From: Pseudomonadota bacterium
Lineage (GTDB): Bacteria > Desulfobacterota > Binatia > Binatales > Binataceae
Length of the DNA: 64,000 bases
Reading direction: 5' to 3'
Assembly (NCBI GenBank): GCA_021324455.1
Contig: JAJPJA010000147.1
Location: 1 to 64,000, forward strand
Both the position numbers and the translations under genes were made by a program. Below the pieces are notes generated by a model. That model was not told where the DNA came from and did not search any database. It saw only the letters and a program-made list of their open reading frames with translations. How positions within the stretch are numbered: position 1 is the stretch's first letter; every line of letters starts with the position of its first letter. This document shows positions 16,410 through 25,540 of the stretch, one piece after another.

Positions 16410-17615
16410 ATGAGCCAACCTCCGGCTATCGACCTGGTCAGCGCCGCGGCATTTGCCAACGGCCAGCCGCATGAGCAGTTCCGCTGGCTGCGGCGCAATG
16501 CTCCCGTCTATTGGCATCCCGAACCGCATGGGCGCGGCTTCTGGGCCGTAACCCGCTATCACGACGTGCGCGCGGTCGGCCGCGATCCGAAAACCTATTC
16601 GTCGTACAGGGGCGGAATCCTGATCGACGATCCAGGCGGGCCGGCGTTGGCCGAGTCACGCAATATGATGCTCATGATGGACCCACCGCAGCATACCCGC
16701 TACCGCCAGCTGGTCAGCAGACAGTTCACGCCGCGCAGCGTGCAAGCCCTGCGTCCGCGCGTGGAGGAACTGGCCGCGAAAATCATCGACCGGGTAAGCG
16801 CGCGCGGCGAATGCGACCTGGTGCGCGATATCGCCGGCGAGCTGCCTTCGTATGTTATCGCGGATCTGATGGGTATCCCGCTGGAGGATGGACGCCGGCT
16901 GTATGAGCTGACCGAGAAGATGCATGCGTCGAGGGAGGGCGCGGCGCATGATGAGCGCAGCCTGGCGTCGATCGAGATGCTCAATTACGCGATCGGCGTC
17001 GCGCAGCATAAGCGCCAGCATCCGGGCCCCGATCTGGCGACGCAGCTTCTGCACTCCGAGATCGACGGCGATCGGCTGACGCCGGCGGAATACGGCCTGT
17101 TCTTCATGCTGCTAATCAACGCCGGCGGCGACACGACGCGCAATCTGCTGGCCGCCGGGATGCTGGCGCTGTTCGACTATCCCGAGCAGCGGCGGCGGTT
17201 GCAGGAAAACCTTGACGCGCTGATCCCCGCCGCGGTCGAGGAGATGCTTCGCTACGTAAGTCCGGTCATCTACATGCGGCGCACCGCGGCCTGCGATACT
17301 GAATTGGCCGGCGCGAAGATTCGCGCCGGCGACAAGGTTGTCATGTACTATGGCGCGGCCAATCGCGACGAGGCCGTCTTCACGAACCCCGATGAATTCA
17401 ATATCGAGCGCGCGCCCAACGATCACATCGCTTTCGGCGGCGGCGGCGCCCATTTCTGCCTCGGTGCACACCTCGCGCGCCTGGAAATCCAGGTTATGCT
17501 GCGGGAGATCTTCACCCGCCTGCCCGACCTTCGACCGGCGGGTCCGCCGCAATGGCTGGCGTCAAACTTTATCTCCGGCCTGAGCCGCCTGCCGGTGAAA
17601 TTCACGGCTGATTAG
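16410..17615 (+). CDS. Cytochrome P450
   Basis: This is a soluble bacterial P450 of 401 residues. The I-helix oxygen-binding motif is AGGDTTRN, the ExxR motif lies in AAVEEMLRYVSP, and the heme loop is FGGGGAHFCLGAHLAR with Cys350 as the iron ligand. MMDPPQHTRYRQLVSRQFTP is the C-helix region of the CYP125/CYP142-type classes that act on sterols, terpenes or fatty acids. No ferredoxin lies next to it. An epoxide hydrolase gene follows 270 bp later on the same strand, so an epoxidation-then-hydrolysis sequence is possible. Confidence 0.92.
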   Translation: MSQPPAIDLVSAAAFANGQPHEQFRWLRRNAPVYWHPEPHGRGFWAVTRYHDVRAVGRDPKTYSSYRGGILIDDPGGPALAESRNMMLMMDPPQHTRYRQLVSRQFTPRSVQALRPRVEELAAKIIDRVSARGECDLVRDIAGELPSYVIADLMGIPLEDGRRLYELTEKMHASREGAAHDERSLASIEMLNYAIGVAQHKRQHPGPDLATQLLHSEIDGDRLTPAEYGLFFMLLINAGGDTTRNLLAAGMLALFDYPEQRRRLQENLDALIPAAVEEMLRYVSPVIYMRRTAACDTELAGAKIRAGDKVVMYYGAANRDEAVFTNPDEFNIERAPNDHIAFGGGGAHFCLGAHLARLEIQVMLREIFTRLPDLRPAGPPQWLASNFISGLSRLPVKFTAD

Positions 17616-17639
17616 TCAGCCGGGCCCAATCGATCGGCG

Positions 17640-17835
17640 GTCGGGCCGGGCCGGACTATTGTGAACCCAAAGCGGCGCTCCTGAAAATACCGGCGCCGCT
17701 GTTATCAAATTCGATGTCAACCAAGACCGCTCCGGCCGCTGCCTGAACCGGAATCGAGTACACGCGCGCGGCGCTGGCGCTGAGCAGTTTGCGCTTGGTC
17801 TCGAAGTCGATGGGTGGTAGAAGCGTTTTGTCAAC
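17640..17835 (-). pseudogene. Amidohydrolase C-terminal remnant
   Basis: On the minus strand a frame reads PPIDFETKRKLLSASAARVY followed by SIPVQ and runs to a TAG. This resembles the last helix of Amidohydro_2 proteins, where a KRKI/L...NAARLY pattern precedes the stop. No upstream part of the gene remains, because the epoxide hydrolase gene begins at once on the other strand. It is a short match and could be chance. Confidence 0.3.
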
Positions 17836-17885
17836 CGCCGGTCAGGCAAAAAGCCCGCTCGCCGGGGTGGAGAGAGGAGCAGAAC

Positions 17886-19049
17886 ATGCGCAAGGATCCC
17901 TTCCGGGTCGCAATTTCGGACCAGGTGCTGCAGGACTTGCATGACCGCCTGACCCGGACGCATTGGCCGGTGGATTTTGCCAACCGGAATTGGGCCTACG
18001 GCACCAACCGGGAATATCTCCGCGAACTTGTGGACTACTGGATTCACCGGTATGACTGGCGCATACACGAGCAGGAGATCAACACCTTTTCGCATTACAA
18101 AGTCACGATTGATGAAGTTCCAATTCACTTTATCCATGAGCCCGGCAAAGGGCCGAATCCAATCCCGTTGATTCTGACTCACGGCTGGCCCTGGACCTTT
18201 TGGGACTTGCATAAAGTGATTCGACCTCTGGCCGACCCGGCGGCGTTCGGCGGCGACGCGCGCGACGCCTTTGACGTGGTCGTCCCTTCATTGCCGGGCT
18301 TCTGCTTCTCCACGCCTCTGACCAAACCCGGCATCAACTGCTGGCGCACGGCCGATCTCTGGCTGGCCCTGATGCAGGAGGTGCTGGGATACGGGCAATT
18401 TGCCGCCGAAGGCGGAGACTGGGGCGCGTTTGTGACCGAACAACTCGGCCATAAGTACCCGCAGCATTTGATCGGTATATATCTCAGTCTTGCGGTTCCG
18501 ATGGATTTTTTTGGGCGGCGTACGATTACCGCAGATGAATATGGGGAAGATGAGCAGGCCGCATTGGCGCGTTCCAAAGAGGTGGCCCCATTCGTTACCA
18601 GCCACGTCGCGGTTCAGACGACCGATCCACAGACCCTGGCCTATGCGATGCATGATTCGCCCTCGGGGCTGTGCGCGTGGATACTGGAACGGCGGCGTAA
18701 CTGGAGCGATTGCGGCGGCGATGTCGAACTGCGCTTCTCTAAAGATGAATTGCTGACGCATATAATGCTCTACTGGGTGACCGACTGTTTCGTGACCTCC
18801 GTGCGCTATTACTACGAAGCAGCGCACAATCCGTGGGCACCGGTCCATTCCCGTATGCCTGTGGTCGAGGCTCCAACCGCCCTCGGCATTTTCCCCCGCG
18901 AACTGTTCATACCGCCGCGCAAGTGGGCGGAGCGCTACTTCAATCTTAAACGATGGACTCCGATGACCGCGGGAGGACATTTTGCGCCCAGTGAGGAGCC
19001 GGAGCAGTTGGTAGAGGACATTCGTGCATTTTACCGCTCGTTGCGCTGA
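17886..19049 (+). CDS. Epoxide hydrolase (alpha/beta hydrolase with EHN domain)
   Basis: This 387-residue protein begins MRKDPFRVAISDQVLQDLHD, the N-terminal EHN domain of microsomal-type epoxide hydrolases. It then has the oxyanion-hole HGWPWTFWD, nucleophile Asp178 in EGGDWGAF and the general-base His near 365 in AGGHFAPSEEPE. It opens epoxides to diols. GAGAGGAGC precedes the ATG and the earlier open frame lacks family similarity. It follows the P450 gene on the same strand. Length and domains match the family. Confidence 0.9.
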   Translation: MRKDPFRVAISDQVLQDLHDRLTRTHWPVDFANRNWAYGTNREYLRELVDYWIHRYDWRIHEQEINTFSHYKVTIDEVPIHFIHEPGKGPNPIPLILTHGWPWTFWDLHKVIRPLADPAAFGGDARDAFDVVVPSLPGFCFSTPLTKPGINCWRTADLWLALMQEVLGYGQFAAEGGDWGAFVTEQLGHKYPQHLIGIYLSLAVPMDFFGRRTITADEYGEDEQAALARSKEVAPFVTSHVAVQTTDPQTLAYAMHDSPSGLCAWILERRRNWSDCGGDVELRFSKDELLTHIMLYWVTDCFVTSVRYYYEAAHNPWAPVHSRMPVVEAPTALGIFPRELFIPPRKWAERYFNLKRWTPMTAGGHFAPSEEPEQLVEDIRAFYRSLR

Positions 19050-19163
19050 AGCGTTCGATCGCATGGCTGACGGAGCGCTGCCGGGTTTACTCCTCCATTT
19101 GACAACTTACCCCGGCTGGCCGCAGCGTCGGAACGAAACGAGGCAATTTCGAGGACTTCGACA

Positions 19164-20240
19164 GTGTACGACCTGCTGATCAAGAATACCAAAGTGGTCG
19201 ATGGCACCGGAGCCGCGGCTTATCACGCGGACGTAGCTGTCAGCGGCGGAAGAATCGCAGCGATCGGCAGGCTGACAGACCAATCCAAACGCCTCATCGA
19301 CGCCTCGGGATTGATTGTCGCTCCCGGATTTATCGATCCGCATACGCACTACGACACGCAGATCTGCTGGGACCCCCTCATTACCTGTTCGCCGTGGCAT
19401 GGCGTGACGAGCGTGATGATGGGGAATTACGGCGTCGGTATCGCTCCCTGCCGTCCGCAGGATCGCGAGATCGTCACCTGGGATCTGGTGAACGTCGAAG
19501 CGATTCCGTTTTGAGGTTCTGAACCAGGGCATCCGCTGGGAATGGCAAAGCTTTCCCGAGTACATGGACGCGGCGCAGCGGCGCGGCGTTGAAGTCCGCG
19601 GAAGGAAAAACCGTCGCCCGCATAGCGCGCGAGCGCGGCCGCGATCCGCTCGATACATTCCTCGATCTCGCGCTGGAGGATGATCTCAATCTTCATTACG
19701 CAACGACCTCGGATGCGGGCGAGATACCGAAGCTGGTCGCGGACTCGCGTACAATTCTTGGCCTGTCCGACGCCGGAGCCCATGTCGGGCTGCTGTGCGA
19801 CGCCGGATACTGCACCCATCTGCTCGGCGTATGGGCGCGTGAACAGCAGGTAATAAGTTTGGAGCGGGCGGTTCAACGCCTCACTTCCGAACCCGCGGAC
19901 TACTTCGGGATCGGGACACGGGGACGCCTGAGAACCGGTCTGGCCGGACATCGCGATCTTCGACTACGACCGCGTCATGCCGAGTCCGGTCGTGATGCTT
20001 TCCGACCTTCCCGGCGGCGGACGCCGCATGGTCCAGCAAGCCCGGGGAATACACTATACAATCGTCAACGGCGAAGTGGTTTTCGAAAACGGAAAACGTA
20101 GCGGTGCCATGCCCGGCGAAGTTCTGCGCTCCGGAAAATGCTTAGTGTCGTATCTGGAAAAATTAACGTCAGGATTTGTCCGTCCAAATATCGTGGGTGT
20201 GTTGACCGCAGGATATCCTGGACGCCGTCGGCCAGCGTGA
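19164..20240 (+). pseudogene. N-acyl-D-amino-acid deacylase (amidohydrolase 3) pseudogene
   Basis: The start (GTG) and N-terminus are intact: MYDLLIKNTKVVDGTGAAAY, then GFIDPHTHYDTQICWDPL with the metal-binding HxH. At about 19512 one extra T in a T-run shifts the frame; the match continues as EVLNQGIRWEWQSFPEYMDA. At about 19590 some 250-300 codons of the middle domain are missing, and the match resumes in a third frame with GKTVARIARERG and LSDAGAHVGLLCDAGYCTH. A further shift at about 19945 leads to the C-terminus DLPGGGRRMVQQARG. The family is about 550 residues, so this copy cannot give an active enzyme. Confidence 0.85.
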
Positions 20241-20470
20241 TTCCCTTGCCGTAGCCCGCTTTCGGCAGACGCAACAAGTGGCGCGATCTGTATATCCCGC
20301 CATCGGCTGTTTACGAGTGCGGAGAACGCCAAGGATGCATCGGTGCGCCGCGGCGAGCCCTCCGCAATGCCAGGCACCTCCTCGGCCGCATCGATGGCGA
20401 CATCGCCTGTACCTTCTCCGCAATAGTCACCGCCAGTTGGCATGATCCGGAAGGGAATCCCACCGGATGG

Positions 20471-21802
20471 CTACCTCATGATACGAGAGAGCGAGCCGGG
20501 AAACGCCCAGGTCTGCACGTCGCGCAAGTCGGCGCTGATCTTGCTGGCGAATAGCGTGGGCCCTTCGGGGATGGACGCGGTTACGTGCTGGTTCTGAAAA
20601 TCCCACATTATGTCCAGATTGGCCGAGTGGAAAGTGGTCTCGTCGCCGGTGTCGATTTTCAGTGGCCGCATCGGGATAAGGTTGAATTTCCAGAACTTCA
20701 GGTTGACATCGTAAAAGTCCCATCCGAGCTGAGTCCAGGTGTCGGGATCGATGTATGCCACCTTGTGCCCATAGCAGTAACTGCCCACTGATGGCATCGG
20801 GCTGGTATCGACCACCATGACGTTGCGCAGCTCCCAGTTGCCGACCTTGGGACCGGGAAACGCCGGCATCGAACTCCTGAGGTTAAAATTCTGACTGTCG
20901 TACATCGCTGGATCGCTGGCATGTACCATGAACAGGACTTTTTTCCGACCGAGGAACCTGACGTTGAAGTTCGGGATTTGGAACGACATTCCGTCGGAGT
21001 TGTCGTCCTGGACCCAGTCGCTGCCCAGAATCGGCGAGCACCGCGCCGCGCTGGACAGCCGCAGCGAGCGGCGCAGGGAGGGCAGGAAAACATAAATCTC
21101 CTGCACCCTCTGCGGGTCGTCAGGCTGTTGCGCCAATTGGGTGGTGTAGTGCATCTGTTCGGGCGAGGATACAAAATATCGTGCTGACTGCAGATAGCCT
21201 TTGCCGTAAGGCGGATTGGTCGGCATTCCCGGATCGCTGAGGTGGCTCAGGCGCCAGTAAACCACCTCGGTGACTTGCGGGGAGATGTTATGGAACCGGT
21301 CGACCAGACTGGAGTTCGTGACATAACGGTAGATCGGCGGGATAAATCCGAAGAAAATGTTGTACAGGACTTCCACGCCGGTCAAATCTCCGCTCGGTTT
21401 TGGAAACGGAACGCCCGCCACATAGCCGTCGACCGTGTAGCCCCCGCTATCGACCTTTCTAAGCTTGACCTGGCCCGCGTACCGCTCAGTGTTTTCCTTA
21501 AGCTTTTTGGCCATCGGCACAGCGATGGTGGGTCCGACCCGGACCGCGAATTCGGGTCCGCTGCCGACCCTGAACGGGTAGGCCTGGCTGAACATCGCCT
21601 GTATGCCAATCGGCATGAATTTCTTATAACTTTGCCAGTTCTGAAGTGTTATCCGGGTACCCGGCGGTATGGTGTCGGTGGAATCCGCCGACGCCAGTGC
21701 GTCATAATTGGCCTTGTCGTACGCGATCTGGGCCTGAGCACTGGCAGCGATTCCAACTGTCAGCAGCAGTGCGCATAAAGCATAGGAGAGCCTGGATCCC
21801 AC
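20471..21802 (-). CDS. DUF1329 exported protein
   Basis: This 443-residue protein starts at a GTG with GGGAGG six bases upstream. The signal peptide runs through YALCALLLTVGIAASAQAQ. The DUF1329 domain includes IYVFLPSLRRSLRLSSAARC, then SPILGSDWVQDDN, and ends SRIMR. The frame stays open 28 codons upstream, but no signal precedes it there. It is the fourth DUF1329 gene in 16 kb. It stands between a broken deacylase gene and a region of transposon debris. Confidence 0.88.
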   Translation of the reverse strand: MGSRLSYALCALLLTVGIAASAQAQIAYDKANYDALASADSTDTIPPGTRITLQNWQSYKKFMPIGIQAMFSQAYPFRVGSGPEFAVRVGPTIAVPMAKKLKENTERYAGQVKLRKVDSGGYTVDGYVAGVPFPKPSGDLTGVEVLYNIFFGFIPPIYRYVTNSSLVDRFHNISPQVTEVVYWRLSHLSDPGMPTNPPYGKGYLQSARYFVSSPEQMHYTTQLAQQPDDPQRVQEIYVFLPSLRRSLRLSSAARCSPILGSDWVQDDNSDGMSFQIPNFNVRFLGRKKVLFMVHASDPAMYDSQNFNLRSSMPAFPGPKVGNWELRNVMVVDTSPMPSVGSYCYGHKVAYIDPDTWTQLGWDFYDVNLKFWKFNLIPMRPLKIDTGDETTFHSANLDIMWDFQNQHVTASIPEGPTLFASKISADLRDVQTWAFPGSLSRIMR

Positions 21803-22200
21803 TGCGGTTCCTCCCAATCTGATTTTCGTCCGGCTATTTCTTCGTTTCGCGTCCGAGGCGGAATAAACTCCACCACGCGGACGCAACTCGAAGTCCCCGT
21901 GCCGTTGAACGAGAGTTCAGTTAAAGGCGGGTTGCGGCTAAAGTCAAGCTTTCGGCATCGCGCGCGTAAAATCGATCGCCGCGAACGCGCCTGCCGGGCT
22001 TCAGCGGCCATCGGTGCCCGCCAGCCCTCTCCAGGCAGGCTGTTCGTTTAACATGAGTTTCATTGAGGAGGCCTATCAAATCGCCACCCGGAGGCTTGCC
22101 GAGGCGCTCGCAATCAGCGGCGCGGAGTTCCTGAGTTGTCCGCGCTTTACCCCTCTTCTGCGCGGTTCGAGCATTGTGGGCTTGGGTGAGGCCTGATGAA

Positions 22201-22220
22201 TGACTGTGCATGCACAGTCA
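22201..22220. promoter_or_regulatory. Perfect 20-bp palindrome with adjacent -10 box
   Basis: TGACTGTGCA is followed directly by its exact inverse complement. TATAAT lies 9 bp downstream (22230-22235), and an ATG follows at 22243. The layout is that of a self-regulated toxin-antitoxin promoter and it stands in front of an antitoxin-like remnant. The gap of about 400 bp to the left (21803-22200) holds nothing recognised. Confidence 0.5.
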
Positions 22221-22242
22221 TGCTTTGCGTATAATTCACCGC

Positions 22243-22370
22243 ATGAGCACGCCCATTGATGATCACGGATGAACTTCGAGCAAAATTGCTCCAGCTTGCG
22301 GCACACAGGGGGACAAAGGATCTTCGCGCGTAGTGGCCGAGGCTCTTGATCGGAGCACGGTTTGCAACCG
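22243..22370 (+). pseudogene. Antitoxin-like (ribbon-helix-helix) remnant
   Basis: After ATGAGCACGCCC the frame shifts by one base and reads ITDELRAKLLQLAAHRGTKD before a TAG. A second shift gives VVAEALDRS. Joined, this resembles the N-terminal half of small DNA-binding antitoxins in which a strand is followed by a helix of the KVVAEAL type. No toxin gene follows; a transposase fragment begins instead. The function is lost. Confidence 0.4.
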
Positions 22371-22545
22371 CATCGGCCGGAACGTTTCAAGTTCAGCGCC
22401 GCTCCCGACTTCGAGACCGAGCTGGCGGACATTGCCGGGCTTTATCTGGATGCTCCGGAACAGGCCCTGGTGCTGCGCGTGGACGAGAAGTTTCAAATCC
22501 AGGCGCTTGATCGGATCGCGCCGCTGCGCCCCGCCATTCCCGCGA
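22365..22545 (+). mobile_element. IS630-family transposase fragment
   Basis: One frame reads RFKFSAAPDFETELADIAGL, YLDAPEQALVLRVDEKFQ, IQALDRIAPLRP. This is the IS630 region that contains the first Asp of the DDE triad in the VDEKxQIQALDR motif. Both ends and the other catalytic residues are missing. No terminal repeats are visible. It follows an antitoxin-like remnant, which it may have interrupted. Confidence 0.7.
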
Positions 22546-22689
22546 GAATGCTCAACCCCTGGTCCGGACCAGGACCGCTGAACGAATCACACGCCGCCTC
22601 AGAAATGCTAGATTCTTTTCTGAGGCATGACACCGGCATTTGAGGGTTTGTGGTTATCCGAGTGACCGAGGCCTGGAATTGGAGGTGAT

Positions 22690-23808
22690 ATGATGGACGC
22701 GCAACGCCTGATTTCCGCCGATTCACACGTCAACGAACCTTCCGACTTATGGCAAACGCGGCTGGACCGAAAGTTTCGGGACCGCGCGCCATACATCACC
22801 AAAAACGAAAAAGGTTCGGGATATCTTTTCGTTGTGCCGGGAGTATTAGTCACTCAGATTGCGGGAGGATTCGCGGCCGGCAAAAGCGGACATGAACTGA
22901 AAGAGCACATGTCCCGGGGCTATGAGGCCGCGCGTCCCGGCGGATGGGACCCCGCGGAGCGCATCAAGGATCAGGAAATAGACGGCGTTGGATGCGAGGT
23001 TATCTATACCACGCTGGGAGCGCAGCTGTTCGGGCTTCAGGACGCTGAATTTCAATGCGCCTGTTTCCGCGCTTTCAACGGCTGGCTGTCTGAATTCTGC
23101 TCGTACGACCCGTGCCGGCTCGCCGGTGTCGGTCTGATTCCGCTGGACGATATCGCGAAAGCGGTCCAGGAGCTGGAATTCTGCGCCCGATCGGGTTTGC
23201 GCGGCGCGGCGATTTGGGCCGCCGCGCCCGACGACAGACCTTTCGGCAGCAGGATTTACGAGCCCTTCTGGCAGGCGGCGTCCGCTGCGGGCCTTCCCCT
23301 GTCGCTTCATCTTGCGACCGGCGCGGCTTTCTTTGCCAGGCAGCGTATGCCGCAAACGCTCGCACCCGAGGGCTACGTCAATGCGATGTACGAGGTGCCG
23401 CGCTCGCTGTGCGCGCTGGTCTACGCCGGGGTGATGGAGCGTTACCCGAAGTTGAAGTTCATCTCGGTGGAAAATGACGTCGGATGGCTGCCGCATTTCA
23501 TGTATCGGCTCGATCACGCTTACGAAAAGTACTGGGCGATGATGAGCGACCCGCTGCCGCATCGGCCCAGCGAGTATCTGCGCCGCCAGCTTTACGCGAC
23601 CTTTCAGGACGATCCGGTGGGTCCGGCCACCTGGCAGCTTTTCGGCGAAGACAATTACATGTGGGCTTCGGACTATCCGCACTCGGACTCGACCTGGCCG
23701 AACTCGCGGGACGTAATACAGCGCAACTTCAGCAGCCTGCCCGCCGGCGTTACCAGCAAGATCGTCTGTGAGAACGCGGCTCGACTGTATAATCTGTCAA
23801 TGGACTAG
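22690..23808 (+). CDS. Amidohydrolase 2 family metal-dependent hydrolase
   Basis: This is a 372-residue TIM-barrel protein of the ACMSD-like Amidohydro_2 family, whose members hydrolyse C-N bonds or decarboxylate aromatic acids. Metal motif ADSHVNEP lies at residues 10-17, the strand-5 His is His207 (PLSLHLATG), and the final Asp is Asp328 in WASDYPHSDSTWP. GGAGGTGAT precedes the tandem ATG codons. Its closest relative in the window is the one at 40.3 kb, sharing the SDSTWPxSRDVI ending. The substrate is unknown. Confidence 0.88.
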   Translation: MMDAQRLISADSHVNEPSDLWQTRLDRKFRDRAPYITKNEKGSGYLFVVPGVLVTQIAGGFAAGKSGHELKEHMSRGYEAARPGGWDPAERIKDQEIDGVGCEVIYTTLGAQLFGLQDAEFQCACFRAFNGWLSEFCSYDPCRLAGVGLIPLDDIAKAVQELEFCARSGLRGAAIWAAAPDDRPFGSRIYEPFWQAASAAGLPLSLHLATGAAFFARQRMPQTLAPEGYVNAMYEVPRSLCALVYAGVMERYPKLKFISVENDVGWLPHFMYRLDHAYEKYWAMMSDPLPHRPSEYLRRQLYATFQDDPVGPATWQLFGEDNYMWASDYPHSDSTWPNSRDVIQRNFSSLPAGVTSKIVCENAARLYNLSMD

Positions 23809-23968
23809 TTGTCTATAAGATTGTACTCACTATCGGCGCGGCCGCCCGTCATCCCCGGTTCGCGGCGGCCGGACCGGGCGCGCGGTGCTGCTCCCTCGTT
23901 TTTGGTCCGGCGCTCGCCCCAGCGGTGAAAGGCGCGACGCCAGGCCGCCGCGAATTCAGCCGTAAAAC

Positions 23969-25180
23969 CTAAATGATGACGCCGCGTTCCTTGAGTTTGG
24001 CGATTTCCTCCCAGTTGCGGCCCATCTCAAGCAGGATTTCCTCAGTGTGCTGGCCCAGTTCAGGGGCCGCATCACGGATATTCCACGGCATTTCGCTGAA
24101 GTCGATTGGCGCCGGCACCACTTCGACCTCGCCCTCGTTGGTCGGCATCGTGGTGAAGCATCCGGCGATCCGCATCTGCTCGTCCTTGAGCGCGCCGGGG
24201 ATGTCGTTGGCGGGCGTGTACCAGACATCCTCGCGATCGAATATCGGTCCCCACTCCTCCAGGGGTTTGGTTTTAAAAATGTCGTCCAGAATCCGGATCA
24301 GCTCCACGGAATTTTTGCCGCGGTTGTCCAGCGAGTTAAACCGCGGGTCGTCAAGCAGCTCCGGACGGCCAATTGCCCGGGTCACGCCGGGCCAGAAGCG
24401 GTCGCCCTGCAGGCATAGCAGCCAGAACCATTTGCCGTCGCGGTCCTGGTAACAGTTGATCAGCGGATTGAACGAGGGAGAGCGGCCGCTCGCGGAGCGC
24501 TGCGGATAGCCCAGCAGCGCCAGATTCATCGCACTGCTCACCGCGTAGGCCCCGGTGCGCAGCAGCGAGGCCAGCACGCGTTGGCCCTTGCCGGTGGCCG
24601 CCCGTCCGACCAGCGCGGCGCAAATACCCCCGGCGGCCGCCAGTGCGGTGTAATAATCGCCGAAGGCGCCGCACCGCATCATCGGAAAGTCCCCCGGCGG
24701 CAGCAGCGCCGACCACACCCCGGCCCGCGCGTAAAACGCGCCGGCATCGTAACCCGCCCGGTCGCGCCATTCGCCCTCAACGCCGTAGCCCGTGACGTGA
24801 CAATAGATCAGACGCGGGAACAGCGGATGCAGCGAATCGTAGTCCAGTCCGAGCCGCTCGACCGCGCCGACCCGCATATTGGTCATGAACACGTCGGCCG
24901 CTCCGATGAGCTCGCGCGCCAGCCCGCGGCCCTCTTCAGTCTTGAGATTGAGAACGATACCGCGTTTGCTGCGATTGCTGACCCGGAAATTGGGATTGGT
25001 GATATTGGCCGGCTGCACACCGGGGTGAACGTTCAGCGCCCGGTAAGGGTCACCCTCGGGTGATTCGATCTTGATAACCTCGGCGCCCCAATCCGCCAGA
25101 ATTCCGGTGACCATCGGTCCGGCTGCCCACATCGCAAGCTCTACGATTTTGATCCCCTTCAGTGGACCCGTTGCTTCCAT
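23969..25180 (-). CDS. CaiB/BaiF family (class III) CoA-transferase
   Basis: This 403-residue protein begins LKGIKIVELAMWAAGPMVTG and continues LADWGAEVIKIESPEGDPYR, the family N-terminus. The expected catalytic Asp is Asp175 in RCGAFGDYYTAL. Class III CoA-transferases move CoA between carboxylic acids, often from succinyl-CoA, to activate a substrate for beta-oxidation or hydration. It is convergent with the preceding amidohydrolase. The 360-bp region upstream holds a weak match to the palindromic operator discussed elsewhere but no gene. Confidence 0.9.
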   Translation of the reverse strand: MEATGPLKGIKIVELAMWAAGPMVTGILADWGAEVIKIESPEGDPYRALNVHPGVQPANITNPNFRVSNRSKRGIVLNLKTEEGRGLARELIGAADVFMTNMRVGAVERLGLDYDSLHPLFPRLIYCHVTGYGVEGEWRDRAGYDAGAFYARAGVWSALLPPGDFPMMRCGAFGDYYTALAAAGGICAALVGRAATGKGQRVLASLLRTGAYAVSSAMNLALLGYPQRSASGRSPSFNPLINCYQDRDGKWFWLLCLQGDRFWPGVTRAIGRPELLDDPRFNSLDNRGKNSVELIRILDDIFKTKPLEEWGPIFDREDVWYTPANDIPGALKDEQMRIAGCFTTMPTNEGEVEVVPAPIDFSEMPWNIRDAAPELGQHTEEILLEMGRNWEEIAKLKERGVII

Positions 25181-25313
25181 CCTGGCTTCCTTTCCCGCAG
25201 GGACACTGCCCCGATCAAGAAGGCCAGCGCCGATCTTGACGCCGGCTCGGCCGCTTTGCTCTTGCCCCGTTCAAACTTCCGGGGAGCCTGAACGTATCTA
25301 TAAGCGCGCAACT

Positions 25314-25326
25314 CCAACATGGTTGT
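25314..25326 (-). promoter_or_regulatory. Weak match to the palindromic operator, CaiB upstream
   Basis: On the minus strand the sequence is ACAACCATGTTGG, two changes from ACAACAATGTTGT, and TTGACA overlaps its left side. It lies about 135 bp upstream of the CoA-transferase start. The -10-like TATAGAT is too far (21 bp) from that TTGACA for a standard promoter, so this is only a candidate. Confidence 0.25.
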
Positions 25327-25540
25327 CAATCGCGCCGCGCGGTCATTTCCGATCGACCGGACCTCAATCGTTCCGGCGATGTGAGGCGGCAGCTATTAAA
25401 ACCCGAGCGTGCCGGAAGGGCGTCAGCCACCGAACGTACCAGGCGGCGGCACGGAGAAACCGGATCCTTGCGCTTGCCAATGCGGCTGGAGCGTCCGTTC
25501 TTTTCGCCGCGCGAGATCCGTGAGTGAATCGCAATCGAAG

